Positions 27,952 to 34,785 of a stretch of 64,000 bases of DNA are shown here, piece after piece. How positions within the stretch are numbered: position 1 is the first letter of the stretch; every line of letters starts with the position of its first letter. The stretch comes from Oscillospiraceae bacterium (GTDB lineage Bacteria > Bacillota > Clostridia > Oscillospirales > Acutalibacteraceae). Below the pieces are notes generated by a model. The model made no database searches, was not told where the DNA came from, and saw nothing but the letters and a program-made list of their open reading frames with translations. Both the position numbers and the translations under genes were made by a program. The stretch spans positions 52,491 through 116,490 of the forward strand of contig CADBQU010000021.1 of NCBI GenBank assembly GCA_902796905.1. The letters are read 5' to 3'.

Positions 27952-27979
27952 TTGACAAATTAACTATTTTTGATATAAT
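27952..27979 (+). promoter_or_regulatory. Strong promoter for the tRNA-His/tRNA-Gln unit
   Basis: Consensus TTGACA (27952-27957), 16 bp spacer, TATAAT (27974-27979), about 33 bp before the expected tRNA 5' end region. Confidence 0.85.
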
Positions 27980-28018
27980 AGTTATTGCGTTTTACAAATA
28001 AAAGCAAATGCAATATAT

Positions 28019-28097
28019 GGTGGGTGTAGCGTAGTTGGCCTAACGCGTCAGTTTGTGGCACTGAAGATCGTGGGTTCGAATCCCATCTCCCACCCCA
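28019..28097 (+). tRNA. tRNA-His (GTG)
   Basis: Full cloverleaf with the extra G-1 expected for tRNA-His, anticodon GTG in loop TTGTGGC, T loop TTCGAAT and encoded CCA at 28095-28097. Position 6-67 in the acceptor stem is a T-T mismatch; otherwise the fold is regular. Confidence 0.95.
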
Positions 28098-28164
28098 TGT
28101 TTTTTTGTGTTTTTTGTATTGTGCAAATATAAAAGTATAGGAATTTTAATTTATAAATTTATCT

Positions 28165-28239
28165 TGGGGTGTAGCCAAGGGGTAAGGCACCAGACTTTGA
28201 CTCTGGCACTCGTAGGTTCAAATCCTGCCACCCCAGCCA
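28165..28239 (+). tRNA. tRNA-Gln (TTG)
   Basis: Acceptor TGGGGTG with CACCCCA, anticodon stem CCAGA/TCTGG, loop CTTTGAC giving anticodon TTG, encoded CCA at 28237-28239. Co-transcribed with tRNA-His. Confidence 0.96.
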
Positions 28240-28278
28240 AAAATCGGCAAGTATCGTATAATACTTGCCGATTTTTAC
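28239..28278 (+). terminator. Terminator of the tRNA-His/Gln unit
   Basis: Stem AAAAATCGGCAAGTAT with ATACTTGCCGATTTTT, directly after the CCA. A homologous hairpin ends the tRNA-Arg gene at 47987-48023. Confidence 0.9.
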
Positions 28279-28452
28279 TTTTTGCTCTGCACTAAAACGC
28301 ATTTGCTGCTTTGAAGTAACTGTGAAAAATTAAAAATATTTTGCAAGGCTTTGTCTTGTTTTTACTTTTAATAAGCAGTACAAATTTTGGTTTGTAATGT
28401 AAAAATTGAAAAAACGTGCTTTGTATGTTATGGTTGTGCTACAATAGGGACA

Positions 28453-28491
28453 AAAAAATCTGCCGAAGATTTTCCTTCGGCAGTTTTTTTG
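28453..28491 (-). terminator. Terminator of the 210 aa gene
   Basis: CTGCCGAAG with CTTCGGCAG, flanked by an A run and a T run so it works in either direction. Confidence 0.9.
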
Positions 28492-29124
28492 TTAACCTAA
28501 ATGTCGAATGGTATCCAACACATCTGAAATAGCAGCGATTTTTCCTTCATCATCAGCGGCTCTTTCCAATGCTTTCATAGCCATCTCTTTCAAAGAAGTT
28601 TGCTTTGATGTAAGGTCGTCATACATCTTTTCGTAAAGAGCGATTAGTTTCTGATTTGTTGCTTCTCTGGCTTTGATAATCTCTCCTACTGCTTTTGCTT
28701 GTTCTTGTGTTCCCACATCGCCAGGTCCACCCGATTTCATTTTTCCAAGTTCGGAAATTGCATCAGTAAGAAATGCTTGACCGAGTGAGATTTCCTCTAA
28801 TTTGCCCAACAGATAGTCCATAGTGAGTTTTTCCGAACGTTGCTCTGATGTTGAATTAAGCAAATTAGCCGTTACTTCAGCTACCTCTTTGGGAGTTCCG
28901 TTATCGTTAGGTGTGTTATTATTAATAGAATCAACTTTTTTATTTTCTGACATTGTTTTGTCCTCCAATTCAATATTTGGCGGACACGCAAGGCATATAG
29001 TGTTTTCATTTATGAAGCGTGCCCTGCCATTTTTTACAAGACCTTTTGCCCTTTTTGGGTAGGTCGCCTCATATTCATTTCCTTGTTCATCTACAACAAC
29101 AATGTTTTTTTCTATGGGTATCAT
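28492..29124 (-). CDS. Conserved hypothetical protein, 210 aa
   Basis: The N-terminal block (about 8-50: VVVDEQGNEYEATYPKRAKG, then LVKNGRARFI and CLACPP) belongs to a conserved family seen in gut Firmicutes with no assigned function. A Ser/Asn/Thr-rich linker (60-95) leads to a helical, probably coiled-coil C-terminal half (100-205). No membrane segment. The ATG at 29124 is kept because the conserved block begins at once, although GGGG lies directly against it; a 13-codon open frame (29129-29170, minus) with a similar start (MAPITKN against MIPIEKN) ends four bases upstream, which may permit coupled translation. It borders an accessory patch. Confidence 0.7.
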   Translation of the reverse strand: MIPIEKNIVVVDEQGNEYEATYPKRAKGLVKNGRARFINENTICLACPPNIELEDKTMSENKKVDSINNNTPNDNGTPKEVAEVTANLLNSTSEQRSEKLTMDYLLGKLEEISLGQAFLTDAISELGKMKSGGPGDVGTQEQAKAVGEIIKAREATNQKLIALYEKMYDDLTSKQTSLKEMAMKALERAADDEGKIAAISDVLDTIRHLG

Positions 29125-29500
29125 CCCCTTATTGTAAATGTGTGATACTGTTTTTTGTTATGGGTGCCATCCCCGTTCACAAATAAAGTATATCATACTT
29201 TATTTACAATTTCAATAGCTATATCTGAGTCAAAGCAGGAATAACCGTCATACTTTTAGCATATTTACTGCTTAAAAACAGAGTTTTCAACTACATTTTC
29301 TTTGGTATGATTTTTAATGTGTCAGTATGATTTTTGTCATACCATCAAAAATAGAGTTATCTCGTAATTTCGGGATAACTCTATTTGCATATATAACTTG
29401 AAAATGTCCATTAAAAATGTTATATTAAAATTAAGAAAATGCTTGTTGTTATGCGGAATTTTTAACTTGTGGAAATGACTTCCACAAGTTGAAAACGAGA
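29125..29500. other. Hairpin-rich intergenic region
   Basis: No gene beyond a 13-codon minus-strand frame at 29129-29170. Hairpins present: GGTATGA/TCATACC (about 29305-29344), a 13 bp perfect stem AAATAGAGTTATC/GATAACTCTATTT (about 29349-29386) that may be a terminator, and AACTTGTGGAA/TTCCACAAGTT (29464-29490). It abuts the DUF559 element. Confidence 0.5.
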
Positions 29501-30009
29501 GCCTCCCTTGCCTAAAGGGAGGTGGATTTGCCGTAGGCAAAGACGGAGGGATACAGTACGGAACGAAAACATAACCCAAAACTAACAGACAACGCAAAAA
29601 ATCTACGAAAGAATATGACTAAAGAAGAACGACATTTGTGGTACGATTTCTTGCATACATATCCGATAAAATTTTTGCGACAAAAAGTTATAGATAATTA
29701 TATTGTTGATTTTTATTGCCACGAAGCACGGCTTATAATTGAGCTTGATGGCTCACAGCATTATGAGGAAAAAGGATTGCTAAAAGATAAAATCAGAACA
29801 GAGAAAATAGAAAACAGAAACTTAACAGTAATTCGTATACCGAACAATGAGGTTAATAAAAATTTTAGAAGTGTTTGTGAGTATATTGATTTTTTTGTTA
29901 AAGAATCCCTCCACCGCTAAGTATCCCTCAGTCAAAACCTACGGTTTTGCCAGCTCCCTTTAGGCAAGGGAGCCTTTGCGGTCCCCCTCCCTTTAGGGCA
30001 AGGGAGGCT
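29501..30009 (+). mobile_element. DUF559 nuclease element with covarying inverted repeats
   Basis: Left repeat 29501-29554 and right repeat 29921-29974 are inverted copies, aligning over 54 nt without gaps at 42 identities. Each folds into two hairpins (CCTCCCTT/AAGGGAGG type and TTTGCC-gta-GGCAAA type). Ten of the 12 differences are five compensatory base-pair swaps. A further partial inverted copy of the first hairpin lies at 29986-30009. Between the repeats is a single DUF559 gene, whose conserved ends run into the repeats. No target-site duplication is evident. Similar sequence is, from memory, repeated in gut Firmicutes; copy number here is unknown. Confidence 0.7.
29615..29920 (+). CDS. 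DUF559 (Vsr-like) endonuclease-domain protein
   Basis: 101 residues. PF04480, a PD-(D/E)XK nuclease-like fold related to very-short-patch repair endonuclease. Core motifs are intact: FLRQKVIDNYIVDFYC (Asp) and LIIELDGSQHYE (Glu, Asp, His). Start ATG at 29615 has no clear ribosome site. The frame stays open upstream for about 30 codons with family-like sequence (ERKHNPKLTDNAKNLRKN) but no standard start codon, so the native start may be unusual or the gene truncated. The C-terminus (ESLHR) ends in the repeat. It may act on the DNA or RNA hairpins around it, by analogy with REP-associated transposases; that is a hypothesis. Confidence 0.85.
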   Translation: MTKEERHLWYDFLHTYPIKFLRQKVIDNYIVDFYCHEARLIIELDGSQHYEEKGLLKDKIRTEKIENRNLTVIRIPNNEVNKNFRSVCEYIDFFVKESLHR

Positions 30010-30061
30010 AAATTTGTTCCCAATTTAACTCAACCATACAATAAAAAGAAGGCAAAAGGCG

Positions 30062-30844
30062 GTGGTAAAAATAAATTTCGAAACAACTTCTATATTGTTA
30101 AAAGCAATACAACCGTATGTTGAAAATTCGGATGCAGATGTAAAATATAAAACCGAAAACAAAGATGGGTGTAACGGCAACCGTCGGTCCGACTTTGTAA
30201 ATATAGACGCCAAAGGCAATGTGGGTTTTGAAGTGCTTAAAAATGAAATTATTGTGTTTTATTTTAATTACTGCCGTTGTTTTAAAAGGCATTTTAAAAA
30301 TCGGTTTAAAAATTCTTCTTCGGCACCTAAAAACGGAGAATATAATTATATTGAACAGGCAATATCCTTTTTAAAAGCATTGTTTGAATGTAAGATTAGA
30401 TGTGTTGAATATTACAAAGGAAAATTGCTTTTTTCGGTAAAATATTTTTTGATGTATAACGATGGAAGAAATGAAGAATGCATAGGAAGAACAGAGTTTG
30501 GTTTTGTACGAAGAATTAATCCTTTTGGCAAAAAAACCATGGATTCCACAATATGGCAGTTTGAAAAATTAAAAGGGATGTTTACTGCAAGGCAGCCCAA
30601 AAAAGCGGATATCAATGCTGTTGAAACGGTGGATATTAACGAGGATTGTTATATTGAAATTTTCTACAATCGCAATTTATATACTTATGTAATTATGGAG
30701 ATAAATTTTGATGATGAATTTGGTATGTACTATTGGGCACCTGCTGAAAATGTTTTGCCTACCGGTATGTACGATACAAAGGAAAACGCAATTTCGGCCG
30801 CAAAAGAAACGCTTAAAAACCGTACAAAGCACAATAATGTGTAA
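30062..30844 (+). CDS. Hypothetical protein, 260 aa
   Basis: Not recognised. Soluble, basic, with several aromatic and Cys residues (FYFNYCRCFKRHFKN around 85-100, FECKIRCVEYYKGK around 120). The first half includes NRRSDFVNIDAKGNVGFEVL and the second RTEFGFVRRINPFGKK, followed by a C-terminal block with YYWAPAENVLPTGMYDTKE. Start is probably GTG at 30062 with a weak AAGGCG site. It directly follows the DUF559 element and ends at a bidirectional terminator, so it forms a separate unit in the accessory patch. It might be cargo of the patch, but nothing in the sequence fixes a role. Confidence 0.6.
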   Translation: MVKINFETTSILLKAIQPYVENSDADVKYKTENKDGCNGNRRSDFVNIDAKGNVGFEVLKNEIIVFYFNYCRCFKRHFKNRFKNSSSAPKNGEYNYIEQAISFLKALFECKIRCVEYYKGKLLFSVKYFLMYNDGRNEECIGRTEFGFVRRINPFGKKTMDSTIWQFEKLKGMFTARQPKKADINAVETVDINEDCYIEIFYNRNLYTYVIMEINFDDEFGMYYWAPAENVLPTGMYDTKENAISAAKETLKNRTKHNNV

Positions 30845-30890
30845 AAATTAACAAATAAAAAACGGTTGAATTGTTTTATGTTTTTTATTA

Positions 30891-30923
30891 AAAAACCTCA
30901 GACTGATGTCCGAGGTTTTTATT
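30891..30923. terminator. Bidirectional terminator
   Basis: AAAAACCTC (30891-30899) with GAGGTTTTT (30912-30920), extended by weak inner pairing. Shared by the convergent 260 aa gene and the regulator-methyltransferase gene. Confidence 0.85.
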
Positions 30924-30931
30924 TTACCGTA

Positions 30932-32431
30932 TTATTTTTTAAATACAGCTTGGACAAAATCTATATTTTCAAACGCCGTTATATTTTGACTGCCGTTAAA
31001 ATATCTTTTTTGAATGTCGTTGGGGTTTAAAAATTCATAAATTAAAAAATTATTATTTTCAAGCAATTTTTCTAATTCGTTGTAGCTAAAACAGGTTTTC
31101 ATAGGTTCGCCGCTTTGTTCCGCCATTTTAAGCATATTTTTAACTCTGGAGATTTCGGAAGAAAATATATGGCTGTCGGGAAAATCAAATATAACCGTAC
31201 TGCCTGTTGCGACAAAGGTTGAAAGTTCTTTAAATAAATTTGAAATTTCTTCTTTGGTTAAATAATAAAAAAGCCCGAAACAAGAAAACAAAGTTTTTTT
31301 ATTTTTATTAAATCCGTTATTTAAAAGTATGTTTTTAATACTGTTTTTTGTTAAATCGGCGGATATAAATACGGTGTTGTCGGGAATTTTTAAACCGGAT
31401 TTTTTTATTCGGTTAAGTTTATCGGCTATCATTTCGGGTTTGTCTATTTCAAAAGTATTAATGTTACGGTTTTTGTTTTCAAGCGAAAAAACATCGTAAC
31501 CGCAACCTAAAATAACATATTGAGTGGTGCCGGTTAACACAGCGGTTTTTATGCAGTCGGTGCAAAAGCTTTTTCTTGCCACGGGCGTAGGCGCTAAATA
31601 AGTATTAACGTATTTTGAAATATCATTTTCTTTTGTATTAAAAGATATATAGTTTTTAATTTCTTGATATTCTTTATTGGTAATCAAAGCCTTTTGCAGG
31701 TTTTCTTTTAATTGTTTGTTTTCGCTATTGTTTTGGGTTTCGGTTGTAAAAGCTATAGAAAAAGCCGAAAGCAATGCCGTAAGACTGGGTGAAAGTTTGG
31801 TGTTGTTTTGTTTGTTTTGTTTGCTTTGTATGTTTTGTTTATTTAAGCTTGGGGGATACTCAAACAAACCGTGTTTTGTACAATAAAAATAAATTTTTCC
31901 GTCATACATTTTAGGAAACCTTACGGAAGAATCCTGTTCGGGATAAAGCTTTACCGTTAAAAAACGGTCGGTGGCAACAAAAGCTATAAAAGCAATATGA
32001 TGTTCTTTGGTCATTTCGTGATTAAAGGTAATGTAAAAATCATTTTCTATTTCGGCAACGTTTAACGAATGACTGTTATTAACGGGCTGTGGAATTAAAG
32101 CACTTAATTGTTTGCCGCAACAAATTACGCTTGTTTTACCTATACTTTGCACAAAACTTTGGCAGTGTTTCCAATAATAAAATTTTATGTTTTTAACATT
32201 TCCAGAGCTTTGTTGATTTAGGTTTAAATTTCCGGCAAGCAGTGTTTCGGTGCTTACTTCCAAAATATCGGATAAATCCGAAATATAAGAAATATCCGGA
32301 AAGCCGTGTCCCGTTTCCCATTTTGAAACGGTTTTGGGTAAAACCCCTAATTTATCGGCTACTTGTTTTTGCGTCATACCTTTAGATGTTCTTAAAGAAC
32401 GTAAAAGTTTACCGCTTTTGGCTAAATCCAT
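30932..32431 (-). CDS. XRE-HTH / superoxide-reductase-like / LCM-type methyltransferase fusion
   Basis: 499 residues in three parts. Residues about 6-62 are an XRE helix-turn-helix (GMTQKQVADKLGVLPKTVSKWE). About 83-190 resemble desulfoferrodoxin: a degenerate metal knuckle (YYWKHCQ, then ICCGKQL, first Cys lost), then FNHEMTKEHHIAF and YFYCTKHGLFE, keeping the His and Cys ligands of the superoxide-reductase iron centre. A Gln/Asn-rich linker with KQN repeats leads to an LCM-like SAM methyltransferase (about 280-499) with YVILGCGYDVFSLE and FEIDKPEMIADK. HTH plus SOR-like regulators are common in Clostridia; the added methyltransferase is unusual. Probably an oxidative-stress sensor; what it methylates is unknown. 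Divergent from rhaA across a 516 bp region containing a dyad. Confidence 0.85.
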   Translation of the reverse strand: MDLAKSGKLLRSLRTSKGMTQKQVADKLGVLPKTVSKWETGHGFPDISYISDLSDILEVSTETLLAGNLNLNQQSSGNVKNIKFYYWKHCQSFVQSIGKTSVICCGKQLSALIPQPVNNSHSLNVAEIENDFYITFNHEMTKEHHIAFIAFVATDRFLTVKLYPEQDSSVRFPKMYDGKIYFYCTKHGLFEYPPSLNKQNIQSKQNKQNNTKLSPSLTALLSAFSIAFTTETQNNSENKQLKENLQKALITNKEYQEIKNYISFNTKENDISKYVNTYLAPTPVARKSFCTDCIKTAVLTGTTQYVILGCGYDVFSLENKNRNINTFEIDKPEMIADKLNRIKKSGLKIPDNTVFISADLTKNSIKNILLNNGFNKNKKTLFSCFGLFYYLTKEEISNLFKELSTFVATGSTVIFDFPDSHIFSSEISRVKNMLKMAEQSGEPMKTCFSYNELEKLLENNNFLIYEFLNPNDIQKRYFNGSQNITAFENIDFVQAVFKK

Positions 32432-32947
32432 ATTTTTTCTCCTTATATAATAAGTAATTAAATGTTTAGAGAATACAGTAGGGGTATAATGATTGCGTTC
32501 TCTAACGGTTTAATAATATTATAAACATTTTTAAAATATAAACAATCCACTAACGGTTCTTAAAATGTTTTTTGCTTAAGGTAAGCGAGAAATCCGTGCT
32601 CAAAAAACAGATACGTATTATTCTCGCTTGCCTATATAAGCGTTTGGGTTTGATTTAAGATTTTGTCGTTTTTATTTTTTTAATCTTTGAAATTTTTGCT
32701 TTTAAACAGCAAAAATATTTAAAAGATTTAATTAATATCCGCTTAAAATTTTAATTAAAAAATATGCTTAAAATAATGTTTATTTTGTTGATTTTTAATT
32801 GTTATTATGTTAGTATATAAAGGTAAATAATAAAAGCTTTGCGGCAAAAGGCGGCGAGCAAACCCGTAACGGGTTTAAACCTTTTAAGCCCAAACCGTTT
32901 ACTGCCCGTTAATTTAATTAATAATTATTATTTTAAGGAGATTTTAA
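32432..32947. other. Regulatory region between the fusion gene and rhaA
   Basis: No gene. Contains the perfect dyad TTAGAGAA (32466-32473) / TTCTCTAA (32498-32505) flanking GGTATAAT, a possible autoregulatory operator of the HTH fusion; a hairpin AGGTAAGCGAGAA (32579-32591) / TTCTCGCTTGCCT (32621-32633); a rhaA promoter; and AAACCCG-taa-CGGGTTT (about 32871-32887) in the rhaA leader, in a GC-richer patch that may be a decayed cloverleaf element. Confidence 0.5.
32788..32816 (+). promoter_or_regulatory. Probable rhaA promoter
   Basis: TTGATT (32788-32793), 17 bp spacer, TAGTAT (32811-32816), leaving a leader of about 125 nt. Confidence 0.5.
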
Positions 32948-34198
32948 ATGAGTACACGTTACGAATCAGCTAAACAGATGTATGCAAAATACGGTATTGA
33001 TACAGACGCCGTTATTGAAAAATTAAAAAATGTTCCGCTTTCTATGCACTGCTGGCAGGGAGACGACGTTATAGGTTTTGACCATGACGGTCCTTTAACC
33101 GGCGGGATTCAAACTACCGGTAATTATCCCGGCAAAGCAACAACGCCAGAACAGCTTTTGGCGGATATGGACAAAGCTATGTCTTTATGTCCCGGCAAAA
33201 AGAAATTAAATGTTCATGCTTGTTATGCTATTTTTGAGGACGGCGAATTTGCCGACCGTGATAAATTAGAACCCAAACATTTTAAAAAATGGGTTGAATT
33301 TGCAAAAAAGAGAAATATGGGTATAGATTTTAACCCCACTTTCTTTTCACATCCGATGGTTAAAAACGGTTTAACATTAAGCAGCCCCGATAAAGATGTA
33401 AGGGATTTTTGGATTGAACACGGAAAAGCCTGTATTAGAATTTCGGAATACTTTGCAAAAGAAACCGGCGTTCCCTGCGTTATGAATATTTGGACCGGAG
33501 ACGGATATAAAGACGTTCCTGCCGACAGAATGGGACCCAGAATGCGCTATAAAGATTCCATTGAAAAAATATTGGAAGAGCCTTTTGACAAAAACTTGGT
33601 AAAACCTTGCGTTGAATCCAAAGTTTTCGGTATCGGTGTTGAGGCTTACACGGTAGGCAGCGCGGAATTTACATTGTCTTTTGCCGCCAGCCACAACGGT
33701 TGCTTGCCTTTGATGGATAACGGTCATTATCATCCTACTGAAGTTGTATCGGATAAAATTCCGGCATTGTTATGTTTCTTCCCCGAAGTTGCATTGCACA
33801 TTACAAGGGGTATCCGTTGGGATTCCGACCACGTTTTAATTTTAGATGACGAAACCAAAGAAATGGCTAAAGAAATTGTACGCTGCAACGCTTTAGACAG
33901 AGTTTACATGGCTCTTGACTATTTTGACGCAAGCATAAACCGTATTTCGGCTTGGGTTGTAGGCTTCCGCAGCTGGCAAAAAGCTTTGCTTAACGCTATG
34001 CTTACTCCTAATGAATTGCTTAAAGATTTACAGGACAAAAGCGAATTTACAAAGCTTATGATGTTACACGAAGAGCTTAAACTTATGCCTTTGGGCGATG
34101 TTTGGGAAGAATACTGCCGTTCCTGCGGTGTAGCCGGAGATGCTTCTTGGTTTGATGAAATTGAAAAATACGAAAAAGAAGTATTAAGCAAAAGATAA
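32948..34198 (+). CDS. rhaA: L-rhamnose isomerase
   Basis: 416 residues, the usual RhaA length. It converts L-rhamnose to L-rhamnulose in the cytoplasm, Mn2+/Zn2+ dependent. Family signatures: MHCWQGDDVIGFD near the N-terminus, GGIQTTGNYPGKATTPEQL, LNVHACYAIFEDGEF, IDFNPTFFSHPMV, NIWTGDGYKDVPADRMGPR, and LMDNGHYHPTEVVSDK with VALHITRGIRWDSDHVLI, which contain metal ligands. Strong AAGGAG site. No rhamnulokinase, aldolase or RhaR/RhaS is adjacent, so like fucI it stands alone. Followed 39 bp later by a lipoprotein gene on the same strand. Confidence 0.97.
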   Translation: MSTRYESAKQMYAKYGIDTDAVIEKLKNVPLSMHCWQGDDVIGFDHDGPLTGGIQTTGNYPGKATTPEQLLADMDKAMSLCPGKKKLNVHACYAIFEDGEFADRDKLEPKHFKKWVEFAKKRNMGIDFNPTFFSHPMVKNGLTLSSPDKDVRDFWIEHGKACIRISEYFAKETGVPCVMNIWTGDGYKDVPADRMGPRMRYKDSIEKILEEPFDKNLVKPCVESKVFGIGVEAYTVGSAEFTLSFAASHNGCLPLMDNGHYHPTEVVSDKIPALLCFFPEVALHITRGIRWDSDHVLILDDETKEMAKEIVRCNALDRVYMALDYFDASINRISAWVVGFRSWQKALLNAMLTPNELLKDLQDKSEFTKLMMLHEELKLMPLGDVWEEYCRSCGVAGDASWFDEIEKYEKEVLSKR

Positions 34199-34237
34199 AA
34201 AAATTAAAAATTATAAATAGAAATACAGAGAAATATT

Positions 34238-34702
34238 ATGTTTAAAAAGATTATTTGTTTATGTTTAGCTTTTGTGCTTTTGTTTTGTTTTTGTTCTTGT
34301 AAAAGCAATAAATATTTTAAAACTACGGGGCAAAAGCTTAAAGTTGAAGAAATTTCAAGCGAAGTGTTTTCTAAAATAAAGCTTGAATGTACGGTTAACG
34401 GCAGAGCGGTTAATCATAATTTAAATCAGGAACAAATAAAAGATTTATATAATTCTTTAAAACTTAAAACAGCAAAAACATTAACGCCTAAACCCGGTTT
34501 TGAGCAATATATAAATTCTCTTAAATATATAGGCTTATGTTTTTCTACCGGCATTAACTTAAATGAGCAATACGGATATTTTGCAATATACGAAAATGAT
34601 TTGGCTTATGAATCGCTTTCACAGGTAATAGACGGTTCTCATTATTTTAATGCAGAAAAGGGAACATACGAGAAAATAGATAATCTTTTAAAAAAGAAAT
34701 AA
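34238..34702 (+). CDS. Small predicted lipoprotein
   Basis: 154 residues. A lipoprotein signal peptide is clear: basic start (MFKKIICL), hydrophobic core (CLAFVLLFCFC) and a lipobox Cys at about residue 20-21, so it should be anchored on the outer face of the membrane. The mature part has a recognisable order of strands and helices (KLECTVNGRAVNHNLNQEQI, PGFEQYINSLKYIGLCF) but no domain I know. It may be co-transcribed with rhaA (39 bp gap), and ends at a bidirectional terminator. Confidence 0.75.
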   Translation: MFKKIICLCLAFVLLFCFCSCKSNKYFKTTGQKLKVEEISSEVFSKIKLECTVNGRAVNHNLNQEQIKDLYNSLKLKTAKTLTPKPGFEQYINSLKYIGLCFSTGINLNEQYGYFAIYENDLAYESLSQVIDGSHYFNAEKGTYEKIDNLLKKK

Positions 34703-34723
34703 AAACAAAAAAGTAAACAAAAC

Positions 34724-34761
34724 AAAAACAGCTGTACGGAATTTTTGTACGGCTGTTTTTT
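34724..34761. terminator. Bidirectional terminator
   Basis: AAAAACAGC-T-GTAC with GTAC-G-GCTGTTTTT, serving the lipoprotein gene and the convergent ABC permease. Confidence 0.9.
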
Positions 34762-34785
34762 ATGCATATTAAATTTTATTTTGCT

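Noticed and set aside
28107..28295. 62-codon plus-strand frame
   Set aside because: It reads through tRNA-Gln and its terminator.
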